Source: an uncultured bacterium
GTDB lineage: Bacteria > Patescibacteriota > Minisyncoccia > Phycocordibacterales > PALSA-1337
Direction: 5' to 3'
Length of the DNA: 36,186 nt
Assembly (NCBI GenBank): GCA_903900935.1
Contig: CAIUOX010000042.1
Span: 1 to 36,186 of the forward strand
In this document: positions 1 to 9,468 of the stretch, piece after piece
Layout: every line of letters begins with the position of its first letter
How positions within the stretch are numbered: the stretch's first letter is position 1
Translations under genes and position numbers: made by a program
Notes under the pieces: generated by a model
The model's database searches: none
What the model saw: the letters and a program-made list of their open reading frames with translations, nothing else
Told to the model about the DNA's origin: nothing

Positions 1-676
1 CAAATACAGCTATGGCAACAGTCTCTGCTCCGATATTGGCTAGTACACATCCAGCGATCTTTTGGGTTTTGGAGAGTGTGACGAATCCTGCAGCTATTGG
101 AGATGCCATGATATCTTCAACTTCTATACCAGATTCATTTACGGCTAGAATTAGGTCAGTGACATGATGATCAAGACATGTGATGAAGAGAGTTTTCAAT
201 TCAAGCTTATTTCCTGCAAGACCTTCTGGATTGCCTAGTGAAGGTATTCCGTCTACTTTGTATTGAAGTGGAATTGCATATATTATGCGACGATTGGCAA
301 TTGATACATGAGGGATGTCTTTTTCTGCCTGTTCATGAAGTTTGGCAATATCAAGATCGGTGATTTCTGCATCAGCACGAGATGTCATGATAGAGCTCAC
401 AACTACTGTTGATGCAAGACCTATGCCGTTTACTCCAACGAATGCTTTTTTGACTTTTATGCCAGCTTTTTCTTCTGCATGAGATACTGCGAGTCGTATG
501 CTATCCGCAACTTCGCGCACATTTGTAACATAACCATGGCGCAATCCACGTGATTCAGCGGTACCAACTCCTATGATTTTTGGGAATCCTTTGTCAGTTT
601 TTTCACGACCATCAGTAATAACCACTTTGATGTGGTATGTTCCTACGTCGATTCCAGTAATGATATTTCTGGCCAT
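1..676 (-). CDS. ftsA: Cell division protein FtsA (N-terminal part; continues beyond window start)
   Basis: Manual minus-strand translation MARNIITGIDVGTYHIKVVITDGR...PKIIGVGTAESRGLRHGYVTNVREVADSIRLAVSHAEEKAG...; FtsA actin-like fold start. Open to window edge, so absent from ORF track. Confidence 0.9.
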   Translation of the reverse strand, partial: MARNIITGIDVGTYHIKVVITDGREKTDKGFPKIIGVGTAESRGLRHGYVTNVREVADSIRLAVSHAEEKAGIKVKKAFVGVNGIGLASTVVVSSIMTSRADAEITDLDIAKLHEQAEKDIPHVSIANRRIIYAIPLQYKVDGIPSLGNPEGLAGNKLELKTLFITCLDHHVTDLILAVNESGIEVEDIMASPIAAGFVTLSKTQKIAGCVLANIGAETVAIAVF

Positions 677-766
677 GTGATGAAGAAATAAGATGTATGG
701 GCTAAGATTTATAAAAAGCATATAGCTCTTTTCCTATCTCTTGTATCATACTCCTACCTCTAAAAT

Positions 767-1147
767 TTAAATTCCAAACTTTTTGCGAATTTTCTCTTCT
801 ATGCTCTCCATTATAGCGCTATGGTCGTATCCTTTCAAATGAACACATCCGTGGATAAAGAGAAAAGAAAAGAAATTTTTGTATGAGCGGTCAAAATTCT
901 TGGCTTCTTTTTTTGTTTCATAAGGACAGATGTATATATCTCCTTCGGTATCTGAAATAGGAAAACTTAGGATATCAGTAGCAGATTCTTTATTGTGATA
1001 TATGGTGTTTAGTTTCTTGATCTTTTTTACTGTTGTGATGATCAGATTCAGATAATATTTTTTTCCAAGAGTTTCATTCTTAATAGCCTCAAAAGCTATA
1101 TGAGGTATTTTTTCTTTTGTTTCATTGGTAAAGGTGAAGTTGGGCAT
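767..1147 (-). CDS. ybeY: Endoribonuclease YbeY (rRNA maturation)
   Basis: UPF0054 signature HGCVHLKGYDH near C-terminus; ATDILSFP motif. Confidence 0.9.
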   Translation of the reverse strand: MPNFTFTNETKEKIPHIAFEAIKNETLGKKYYLNLIITTVKKIKKLNTIYHNKESATDILSFPISDTEGDIYICPYETKKEAKNFDRSYKNFFSFLFIHGCVHLKGYDHSAIMESIEEKIRKKFGI

Positions 1148-1168
1148 GAATTGGTATTAGTTTATATG

Positions 1169-1217
1169 GTACAAACAAAGCACAACAAATAGAGAGTCTG
1201 TTGTGCTTTGTTTGTAC
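1169..1217. repeat. Perfect 19-bp inverted repeat with 11-nt loop (rpsU/ybeY intergenic hairpin)
   Basis: GTACAAACAAAGCACAACA (1169-1187) / TGTTGTGCTTTGTTTGTAC (1199-1217); no clear U-tract on either side. Confidence 0.9.
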
Positions 1218-1249
1218 ATGATAACTTTACATCAATGTCAGATATAGAC

Positions 1250-1504
1250 TTATTTTTTTGTACCACCACGTCGCTCTGGTTTTGCTGGAGCTTTTCCAAT
1301 TTTGATGAGATTTGCCATTTCAGCTTTGCGAGCGAGACCCTTTAGTGTGTGTTGTTTCGTCTTGTAATGAGATTGGGTGCGAGTCGCATAACGAAGACTA
1401 CGCTTGCGTACGATGACTCCAGAGCTTTGGACTTTGCGGGTAAAACGGCGCAATGTACCCATTGCATTTTCACCAGGGTTGCGAGTTATTTCTACGTTTA
1501 TCAT
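1250..1504 (-). CDS. rpsU: 30S ribosomal protein bS21
   Basis: MINVEITRNPGENAMGTLRRFTRKVQSSGVIVRKRSLRY: bS21 family. Confidence 0.92.
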   Translation of the reverse strand: MINVEITRNPGENAMGTLRRFTRKVQSSGVIVRKRSLRYATRTQSHYKTKQHTLKGLARKAEMANLIKIGKAPAKPERRGGTKK

Positions 1505-1511
1505 AGTGACG

Positions 1512-1517
1512 ATTATA
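1512..1517 (-). promoter_or_regulatory. -10 box TATAAT, 7 nt upstream of rpsU ATG (leaderless-type)
   Basis: Minus strand TATAAT-CGTCACT-ATG. Confidence 0.7.
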
Positions 1518-1551
1518 GTAGCATAGATTTATTTTGTAGGCAAATATTTGA

Positions 1552-2790
1552 TTATTTCTTATGCCATTTTGTTTCTAGGTCTTTCATATGTTTTGCAATA
1601 TGTTCAAGTTGAATGATTTCTTGGGCATGTGTATCGTTGTTGCGTACGATGATGGTGCGTTCTACCGCCTCCTTTTTTCCTATAACAAGTACATAAGGAG
1701 TGTGGTATTTTTCGACAGATGATACTTGAGCAGTTAGACGATCTTTTGCTAATGATAGGTGTAATGGAATCTTTGCATGACGAAGACATTCAATCACTTC
1801 AAGCGAAATGAGTTTTGATTCCACTCCGAGCTGTACGAATGAAGCAATTGGGCGTTTTACTTTGGTTAGAGGCTTGCGTAGATCAGCTTTGCCGTCTTTG
1901 ACAAGAAGAGAAATACCTACACCTTGGACATCACGTTTCATTGAAAGACGCTTTGCGAGACCATTGTAACGTACTCCAACTGCGAGTATACGCTGAGCTT
2001 TTGCTTTCTCATTTATTCCAGCATTCATGATTGTAAATATTGTTTCTGTGCAGTATTTTCGATTTCCGAGTAGGCTATTGTTGACGACGTATGGAATATT
2101 GAGTTTTTCTAGATATTCAAGAACTTCTTCAAGGTGACGACGGCTTGTTTCAGAAAGGAAATCCATTGAGCGAGGAGCCTTGCTATTGATCTCTTTTGCA
2201 TCTGAATCACGCGAAGCAAGAAGCTCGAATGGGTCTTGTTTCAAAAGCTGACGACATGCAGGAGACATCTCATTGATATGCTTTCTGTAGTATGAGGTAA
2301 GTTCGCGTGTAAAGCGTATGATTGATTCGCGGTCGCCGATTGAATTGATCTCTACAGAGGTATTGGTGTAGCCTTCTTCAATCAACATAGAGCGAGTTGT
2401 TTGTATAAGTGTAGCTTCTGCGATAGATCCAGATGTTCCAAGGATTTCAAGGTCTGCATATCGATGGTATTTGCCTTTTCGTGATGATCCACGAGATGGG
2501 TCTTTGAAATAGATCATAACTGGCTGTGTCATAGCGTGGAGCTGTTGTTCGTGATAGGTGCGTATGATAGCTATTTTTTCTTCTACATGAAGAGGTAAGT
2601 GTCCATGAAGCTCAGTTTCATCGTCTACGTAGTCTCCTTCAAGAATATCTTTTGCAGCATTAGTATCTTCTTTGGTTATGGTAGGGCTCTTCATCGGAAT
2701 GAAGCCATAATATGTAGCTATCTCACCAATCTTATCAAGATGGTTGTGTGCAATAAACTTTGATTCTATTTTTTTTGTTGTTGTATTCAT
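1552..2790 (-). CDS. hisS: Divergent histidyl-tRNA synthetase-like protein
   Basis: Class II aaRS HisRS-like: NSIGDRES, motif-2-like region, C-terminal anticodon-binding domain (IPLHLSLAKDRLTAQVSSVEKYHTPYVLVIGKKEAVERTIIVRNNDT). Confidence 0.7.
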   Translation of the reverse strand: MNTTTKKIESKFIAHNHLDKIGEIATYYGFIPMKSPTITKEDTNAAKDILEGDYVDDETELHGHLPLHVEEKIAIIRTYHEQQLHAMTQPVMIYFKDPSRGSSRKGKYHRYADLEILGTSGSIAEATLIQTTRSMLIEEGYTNTSVEINSIGDRESIIRFTRELTSYYRKHINEMSPACRQLLKQDPFELLASRDSDAKEINSKAPRSMDFLSETSRRHLEEVLEYLEKLNIPYVVNNSLLGNRKYCTETIFTIMNAGINEKAKAQRILAVGVRYNGLAKRLSMKRDVQGVGISLLVKDGKADLRKPLTKVKRPIASFVQLGVESKLISLEVIECLRHAKIPLHLSLAKDRLTAQVSSVEKYHTPYVLVIGKKEAVERTIIVRNNDTHAQEIIQLEHIAKHMKDLETKWHKK

Positions 2791-2826
2791 GTGATTATTG
2801 CTGGATATGATATTTTATTAGCGACT

Positions 2827-3429
2827 TTATTCTTTGTATTCTCCCGGCCAGAATGAGAGTGTCGACAAAGGGAATATACGTATGAATGGTCTACCAATGA
2901 TAAATTTTTTATCTAGTAATCCCCAGATTCGTGAATCAGAGCTTTCTGCTCGATTGTCTCCCATTACGAAGTATTCACGATCTCCAATCGGTGCATGGTA
3001 TGAGCCAAGCCATGCATGAATCGGAGCGACATATGATTGGTCGAGTTTTTTCTTTTCACCATTGGCCTTGGTTATTGTTACTGTACCATCTTGGATATCT
3101 ATAGATTCATTTGGTAAACCAACGATGCGTTTGATGTAGTATATGCTTGGATTGTTGGGGTACTCGAATACAATGACATCTCCACGTTTTGGTTCTGAGA
3201 AACGATATGATAATCGATCAACGATCAGGAATTGGTTGGTTGAAAAGGTTGGATCCATCGATGCACCACTCACGATGAATGGCTCTGCAATGAAATATCT
3301 CACAGGAAGTGCGATTATAAGAGCAATAATAATGACTTTGATCCATTCGCGGATCTCTTTCCAGAAATTTTTTGGATTGAAGGATGGGGTTTGCTGATTT
3401 GATTGATTTTTTATATCAGCTATATCCAT
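2827..3429 (-). CDS. lepB: Signal peptidase I
   Basis: VSGASMDPTF (catalytic Ser), RGDVIVFEYP, YIKRIVGLP (catalytic Lys), GDNRAESSDSR; start taken at internal Met MDIADIKN. Confidence 0.93.
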   Translation of the reverse strand: MDIADIKNQSNQQTPSFNPKNFWKEIREWIKVIIIALIIALPVRYFIAEPFIVSGASMDPTFSTNQFLIVDRLSYRFSEPKRGDVIVFEYPNNPSIYYIKRIVGLPNESIDIQDGTVTITKANGEKKKLDQSYVAPIHAWLGSYHAPIGDREYFVMGDNRAESSDSRIWGLLDKKFIIGRPFIRIFPLSTLSFWPGEYKE

Positions 3430-3625
3430 AAGTTGCTCTATTGTAGTATAAAAAATGATTTGACACAAGTATAAAATAAATGTTTTGGTATATTTATGTT
3501 GTGCTTAATATGTTTTGTGATACAGAGTGACATAGAAATCTTCATTAGAATTTGATTCTTTCTTCATCATATCTTCATGTGTTGCTGATACTATCGATAT
3601 ATTAGTAATGTAATTATTTTTTAGC

Positions 3626-4204
3626 ATGAATAATCGAAAAACTCGCGTGTATATTTCAGCTCGTAGGCGTGACCGTCGCACAAAATCAATCATACGTGAT
3701 CCTATTAAATTTTTTCATATGTGTCATATGAATCATATGCGAAATGTTAAACATAGAGCATTCACATTGATCGAAGTGCTTGTTGTTATCGGTATTATTG
3801 CAGTACTTGCAGCTATAGTACTCGTAGCTGTCAATCCTTCTAGACAATTCAAGCTCGCACGAGATTCACAGCGTGTAAGTAATGTAAATGCATTGTTGAA
3901 TGCAATTCATCAGAATATGGCAGAACACAGAGGAATATTTACGTGTGCTGGATCATTGCGCACTATTCCTACCAATCCAACGCTCGTTAGAGATGGAACT
4001 ACTGGTCTGACACAAGGAGATATTGCTGTATGTATCGTGCCTGACTATATTTCATCAGTGCCATTTGATCCTGTACTGTCTGATGCGCACTTTAGCTCAA
4101 CGACTGATTACAATTCAGGCTATGAGATATTTAGGGATTCAAATGGACGAATAACAGCTAGTTCAACAGGAGAGTTGACTACTACTATATCAGTTACCAG
4201 ATAG
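3626..4204 (+). CDS. Type IV prepilin-like protein
   Basis: N-methylation motif HRAFTLIEVLVVIGIIAVLAAIVLVAVNP; start could be internal Met (about 3728, MNHMRNVKHRA). Confidence 0.85.
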   Translation: MNNRKTRVYISARRRDRRTKSIIRDPIKFFHMCHMNHMRNVKHRAFTLIEVLVVIGIIAVLAAIVLVAVNPSRQFKLARDSQRVSNVNALLNAIHQNMAEHRGIFTCAGSLRTIPTNPTLVRDGTTGLTQGDIAVCIVPDYISSVPFDPVLSDAHFSSTTDYNSGYEIFRDSNGRITASSTGELTTTISVTR

Positions 4205-4219
4205 ATTATGCTGATGTGA

Positions 4220-4225
4220 TATAGT
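4220..4225 (+). promoter_or_regulatory. -10 TATAGT with extended TGA, 7 nt before ATG 4233
   Basis: TGA-TATAGT-ATCTGTG-ATG. Confidence 0.6.
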
Positions 4226-4232
4226 ATCTGTG

Positions 4233-5177
4233 ATGCATGCCAGTAGAAAAAATATATTGCTTATGGCCTTTTGCTTATTTCTTATAGGTTTGATTGCTGG
4301 TATACGTTTAGTACAACAAGGATTATTCTTCTCTATTGAAGAATCCCCTAAAAAGATAATTGATCTTTCCGAAACTTTTCCAGAAAGTAATATTGCTATC
4401 AAAGAAATATCAGTTGCCCCAATTGCTGATGTGCTAACAGTTCCTTCAGATACTATAACTGCAAAAGCATACCTTGTTGGTGACGTTAAGACCGGAATTA
4501 TATATTTAGAACGTAATTCAATCAGTCCTTTGCCAGTAGCTTCGATGTCAAAACTTATTACAGCGATTGTAGCAACTGATATTTTTTCACCTACAACAAC
4601 TGTATCTATTACAAAATTAAATATGGATGTGGCTAGTGATACATCACGACTTATGTTAGGAGAGACATTCACGATGCATGAATTGTTATATCCAATGCTC
4701 CTTAATTCTTCGAATGTTGCTTCGGAAGCTATCGCTTCTTCCTCCAATCGCTCTGATTTTTTGGCTTTGATGAGTAGTTATTCATGGGAAGTCGGTGCAT
4801 CAACTGCTTTTTTTGCTGATCCATCTGGTCTTGATAGTCGTAATACTGCTTCAGCTCGCGACTTATTTGCGCTTGCAAAATATCTATATGTCAATCGACC
4901 AGATATTTTGGAGTTGACTCGTACTGCTAGTACATCGGTCGCAACGACGACTGAGCATGGTGCGCATACTTTTGTAAGTATTCATCCATTTGTAACAGAC
5001 TCTCGATTTATTGGAGGGAAAACAGGTAGAACTACTCAAGCTGGAGATACAATGATGACTATTCTACGTCTTGATGATACTCACGATATTGTATGTGTTG
5101 TTCTTGGTTCTATGTACAACCAGCGGGCTCGCGAAACAACCATTCTTTTTGATAGAGTCAAAAAGCTATTGAAATAG
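4233..5177 (+). CDS. D-alanyl-D-alanine carboxypeptidase (penicillin-binding protein 5/6 family, S11)
   Basis: SxxK (SMSK), SSN, KTG motifs in order; N-terminal TM/signal. Confidence 0.88.
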   Translation: MHASRKNILLMAFCLFLIGLIAGIRLVQQGLFFSIEESPKKIIDLSETFPESNIAIKEISVAPIADVLTVPSDTITAKAYLVGDVKTGIIYLERNSISPLPVASMSKLITAIVATDIFSPTTTVSITKLNMDVASDTSRLMLGETFTMHELLYPMLLNSSNVASEAIASSSNRSDFLALMSSYSWEVGASTAFFADPSGLDSRNTASARDLFALAKYLYVNRPDILELTRTASTSVATTTEHGAHTFVSIHPFVTDSRFIGGKTGRTTQAGDTMMTILRLDDTHDIVCVVLGSMYNQRARETTILFDRVKKLLK

Positions 5178-5186
5178 TCATCAAGC

Positions 5187-5939
5187 TTATGATAGCCACT
5201 CTCGTATGTGATTTGCAGTATCTTCTGGCCCAGTGACTGGAATGCAGTCAACCCCTGTTGCACGAGCAGGATAGTCATTTCCTCCACTAAATAAAGAATC
5301 TCCAACAAATAATATGTCATCTGGAGTTAATTTCAGAATATCTTCGAGCTTACGGATGCCATAGGCCTTATTGACTCCACGTTTGGTTATATCAATCGAT
5401 GTCGTACCTCCTATTCTAGTATCAAATTCTGGTATTTTTTCTTTGAGTATGACTGCTATCTCCTCTCGTTTTTTCCGAGTAGGATCCCACTGTTCTTTTT
5501 TGTCTAATGGAGCTTGTTGTCCTAAGGCAGAAAAAGTTATCTGTGATCCTCTGTCCTCGATCATTTCGCCATATAATTGTTGAGGAGTTATATATCCAAT
5601 CGTATTAAGTGCGCTTTTTAAAGCGATAGTTATTTTTTCACGCTCTTTTGGTGATAGTTGCTCTGAATATTGTTCTACCCAATCTCCTCGCCATACATAC
5701 ATGCGAGTTCCTGAAGTTGGAAGAAGAAATAGGTTATTGAAAGATTCTGCTGTATGTGGCAGAGATGTTATAAATTGTGTTTGGAATTGTGAAAATCTAC
5801 CACCAGAGATCACAGCTACTTTTTTTATTGCAAGTAGTCGAATGATAAGATCTGCCATATCTTTTGACATGGAGGATTTGCTCGGAGCCAATGTTCCATC
5901 TAAATCAAAGACGATCAATTTCTTGGAGTCTATATTCAT
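5187..5939 (-). CDS. HAD-IIB family phosphatase, eukaryotic-type phosphomannomutase-like
   Basis: FDLDGTLAPSKSSM, VISGGR, RGSQITFSALGQ, GGTTSIDITKRGVNKAYGI, FVGDSLFSGGNDYPA. Confidence 0.7.
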   Translation of the reverse strand: MNIDSKKLIVFDLDGTLAPSKSSMSKDMADLIIRLLAIKKVAVISGGRFSQFQTQFITSLPHTAESFNNLFLLPTSGTRMYVWRGDWVEQYSEQLSPKEREKITIALKSALNTIGYITPQQLYGEMIEDRGSQITFSALGQQAPLDKKEQWDPTRKKREEIAVILKEKIPEFDTRIGGTTSIDITKRGVNKAYGIRKLEDILKLTPDDILFVGDSLFSGGNDYPARATGVDCIPVTGPEDTANHIREWLS

Positions 5940-5940
5940 A

Positions 5941-7848
5941 TTATATATCAAGCATATTCATCAATCGGTCTATGCTTATAGTTGCTACACCACTTACGCT
6001 ATCACCAGCACCATAATACATATAGCCGATACCATTACGTACCACAAAACCACAAGGGAATACAACATTAGGGACAATTCCTGATTGTTCATATGATTCT
6101 TCTGGTTCAAAAATCGGCGCTGCTGTGCGAGCTTTGACTATAGTTGGATCTTCTAGGTCAAGCAATATCGCGCCAACACGATATATATTGCTCCATGATA
6201 TGCCATGGTATAACAAGAGCCAGCCTTTGTCTGTTTTGATTGGAGGAGTAGATATTCCAACTTTGTTGCCATCCCACATACCAGGACGAGGTGCGATCAA
6301 TTCTATGCAAGTGTTGATACTTTCTTTGCTGAAATCAAGCGAAGCGACATGATCTGCGCATATGCTTTGCTGGACACGGTGAATTATGATGTATTTTCCA
6401 TTTACCATTTCAGGAACGATGACGCAGTCTTTGTCAGGAATGTTTGGTGGTGTTATAGCTTGTGGCATTGACCAAGCACCCCACCGCCTTTCAAGAAAAT
6501 CAGTAATAGCTATTGAGCTTATTGCTACTCTTGGTGTGACTCCATCATATCCAGTATATGTCATATATACTCTATCCTGGATAAGAGCAATTCGCGCATC
6601 CTCACAACCATAGTTTTCTTGGGATTTTTCATTCATTTCAAATGGTGCTCTAGGAAAATATATAGGTTTGTCCAAACGTTCATCTATAGTGAAACCATCG
6701 CTTGATATTGCATATCCGATAGTTGAGACATTTTGTGAAGAGACTGCTCGGTATACGATATGTGTCTTATTTCCAATATCTATTGCTCCAGGATTGATTG
6801 TTCCATGCATTTCCCATAGTCTCCCAGGACGAGGTGCTATTGTTGGATTATTTTTGAAACGGGTAAATCCTTTTTGATGTCCATCTTCTAGTATGCTTAT
6901 GAGAAGCATATCTAGTGGAATAGTAGCAATAGCGCAGTGTGTATCAGCTGCACCATAATATATTTCGACTACATTGTCTTTGATGAGGACGCCAGTCGGA
7001 AATATTACGTTTGGTACTTGGCCAACATGTTCATAATATTGCTCAGGAACCATGAATGGGCCCTTGGTACGGCCAATTATCTTTAGTGGATTATTTAGGT
7101 CAAGAAGCACAGCCTCAATACCAAATGCTTGATCTGACATGCCATATCTTTGGATATGGGAATATATTACAAGCCACCCTTTTTCAGTTTTTACTGGTGA
7201 CGCACCGAGTTCTATCTGATCTTCTGGCTTGCGACGTATGTGTACTTTGTGTGCATTAAGATTGTTATACCAGTTGTGCCAATAGTCAGGGGACCACATT
7301 TCTTCAGGATTATTGAATTCTGCATAGCATATATCCGAAGGTTTACGATCGGTATTCACAGTAACAAGAGCCGCCATCTTATTATTTATTTTTTCTGAGA
7401 ATAGTGCCATCGCCTTGGCATTGAAAGGTGTAACAAGGTGTTTTTCATATATAGTTTGTATATCTTTACTTAATGCGACAGCAACTTTGATATTATCAGC
7501 AGAAAAAGGATATCCTCCGAGAGCAGTGTAAAAAATATAATATATTCCGTCTATACAGGTAATGCGAGGATCTTCACACCCAAAGCGATCAAAATCCATA
7601 TCTGGAGAAATGAGGATATGTCGATCGGTATAGTGGGTGCCATCATTGTCTGATATTGCGTGGCCGATGACTGACATACGTATGTGAGGATCTTTCAATA
7701 AGTTTGGGTCTGACATCGCTCTATATACCAGATGAGTTTTGCCATCCTTGATGATCGGGCATCCATTGAATGCTGCTGCTATTTCCCAATAATGCTCTCG
7801 AAGAGGCGATAGTATGGGATTATGGTCAGAACGCGTAACAGTGAACAT
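5941..7848 (-). CDS. Tandem double-domain GH130 glycoside phosphorylase/hydrolase-like protein
   Basis: Two homologous halves, each with NPxxxP start, GCEDPRIT / GCEDARIA motif and VVEIYYGAAD / GYMYYGAGD end. Confidence 0.8.
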   Translation of the reverse strand: MFTVTRSDHNPILSPLREHYWEIAAAFNGCPIIKDGKTHLVYRAMSDPNLLKDPHIRMSVIGHAISDNDGTHYTDRHILISPDMDFDRFGCEDPRITCIDGIYYIFYTALGGYPFSADNIKVAVALSKDIQTIYEKHLVTPFNAKAMALFSEKINNKMAALVTVNTDRKPSDICYAEFNNPEEMWSPDYWHNWYNNLNAHKVHIRRKPEDQIELGASPVKTEKGWLVIYSHIQRYGMSDQAFGIEAVLLDLNNPLKIIGRTKGPFMVPEQYYEHVGQVPNVIFPTGVLIKDNVVEIYYGAADTHCAIATIPLDMLLISILEDGHQKGFTRFKNNPTIAPRPGRLWEMHGTINPGAIDIGNKTHIVYRAVSSQNVSTIGYAISSDGFTIDERLDKPIYFPRAPFEMNEKSQENYGCEDARIALIQDRVYMTYTGYDGVTPRVAISSIAITDFLERRWGAWSMPQAITPPNIPDKDCVIVPEMVNGKYIIIHRVQQSICADHVASLDFSKESINTCIELIAPRPGMWDGNKVGISTPPIKTDKGWLLLYHGISWSNIYRVGAILLDLEDPTIVKARTAAPIFEPEESYEQSGIVPNVVFPCGFVVRNGIGYMYYGAGDSVSGVATISIDRLMNMLDI

Positions 7849-7854
7849 GGTTGG

Positions 7855-9000
7855 TTAATTAGAAATTTTTCCATATTTGATAAGCCATTCAAGCAATGTA
7901 TTGAGTGTAGTTTCTGCTACGCAGATATGTTTGTCACCACCACCGTAGTATACCAATAGGTTACCGTGTTTTACGACAGCGCCAGAGGCATATATAACAC
8001 CAGCCTTTGAGTCATTTTCATATGACATGATCGGTTCCAAAATCGGTTTTGGTGAACGAAATAGAACAATCGTTGGATCCTTAAAATCAAGAAGCATTGC
8101 ACCAAGCTTGTATTTGTCTGGGTCATTCTTGTCCATCGCATGATAGAGGAGTAGCCATCCTTTTGAAGTTTTGATTGGGGGAGCACCAGCGCCACGCATC
8201 CAATTGTCCCAGTGTGTCTTTCTTCCACCTTTTGGTGATTGACTTAGAATGACATCTGTTGAATATGGATTACTCAGAGAGTCTACATAGTCAATAAGAA
8301 TCTTTGGAGATACGGAATGTAATACAGCAAACTTTCCATTGATCTTTTCTGGGAATATAACCCAATTTTTGTTTATTTGTTTTGACGATGAGATAATTTT
8401 TGGCTTCTTCCAATTCCAGTGATTGTTGCGTAGGTTTTTTTCTGAGATAGAAGTTACACCTATGCGCACAGAGTTCCATCCCTCAAAAGCCGTGTATGTC
8501 ATATATATCGTATCTTCTATTTTTACTGCACGAGGATCTTCACATCCAGCCCAACCACCCCCTGAAGGATGCATAATCGGATCATATGTTAGAGGTCCGT
8601 GGATAGATGAAGGATCAGGCATACCATACCCTTGGCTCGGTTGATATACAGGAAAGCTTGATCGTGAATCTATAGTTTTGCCATCTCGGCTCGATGCGTG
8701 GCCAATGCGAGATATACCATCATCTCCAACTGCGCGATAGAGGAGGTGCACGGTACCTTCATTATCGGTAACTGCTGCCGGGTTGAATGTTCCACCGGAT
8801 TCCCATTCTTGATGCGTACGAGGAGACATAATCGGATTTTGATCATGTCGAGATAGTTTGTGGGCGTTTTTTTCTTTTGATGAGCTATTTCTTTTGAGGA
8901 ATGATCTGTGCCATAGATAAATAATCAAATACATAATAAAAAGTATCGCTATTGCGATAATAGTGTATGTAGGATTGAGAATTATTTTGGTAATGATCAT
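7855..9000 (-). CDS. Membrane-anchored GH130 glycoside phosphorylase-like protein
   Basis: N-terminal TM (YTIIAIAILFIMYLIIYLW) then RHDQNPIMSPR..., GCEDPRAVKIEDTIYMTYTAFEG, LLVYYGGGD. Confidence 0.8.
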   Translation of the reverse strand: MIITKIILNPTYTIIAIAILFIMYLIIYLWHRSFLKRNSSSKEKNAHKLSRHDQNPIMSPRTHQEWESGGTFNPAAVTDNEGTVHLLYRAVGDDGISRIGHASSRDGKTIDSRSSFPVYQPSQGYGMPDPSSIHGPLTYDPIMHPSGGGWAGCEDPRAVKIEDTIYMTYTAFEGWNSVRIGVTSISEKNLRNNHWNWKKPKIISSSKQINKNWVIFPEKINGKFAVLHSVSPKILIDYVDSLSNPYSTDVILSQSPKGGRKTHWDNWMRGAGAPPIKTSKGWLLLYHAMDKNDPDKYKLGAMLLDFKDPTIVLFRSPKPILEPIMSYENDSKAGVIYASGAVVKHGNLLVYYGGGDKHICVAETTLNTLLEWLIKYGKISN

Positions 9001-9031
9001 GATGCTTATAAAAAAAGTAAATATATAGTTT

Positions 9032-9394
9032 TTAGGTTCTTCCGTAGCGATCTTCTATTCTGGTAATATCCTTTTCGTCAAATATTCCGAATGCAAGCTC
9101 AAGAATAATGAGAGTTGATGATCCTGATTCAAGCCGATGTTTTATGCCTCGTGGTACAAAGCAGTTATCACCTATCTGTAATGGAATTTTTTTATCATCA
9201 ATCGTTGCAAATCCATTTCCAGAGATGATATACCAAAACTCATCACGATTATTGTGAAATTGTAGACTCAGTGTTTCTCCGGGGTTTACATTCAGTATCT
9301 TTACCATTGAAGGATTTTCGTACCCTTTGGTTAGCCACAATTCTGAGCCCCACGGACGTTTGTCACGGTAGTATTTTGGTGCTTGCGTAGACAT
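9032..9394 (-). CDS. Cupin-domain mannose-6-phosphate isomerase / phosphomannose isomerase type II-like
   Basis: RPWGSELWL, VNPGETLSLQFHNNRDEFWYIISGNGFATID, VPRGIKHRLES. Confidence 0.82.
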   Translation of the reverse strand: MSTQAPKYYRDKRPWGSELWLTKGYENPSMVKILNVNPGETLSLQFHNNRDEFWYIISGNGFATIDDKKIPLQIGDNCFVPRGIKHRLESGSSTLIILELAFGIFDEKDITRIEDRYGRT

Positions 9395-9468
9395 TGTAAT
9401 AGTTTAATTATACTACAACTAGAGCATCGTTAGGAGACTATATATATGTGTACAACTCAGCACCCATA

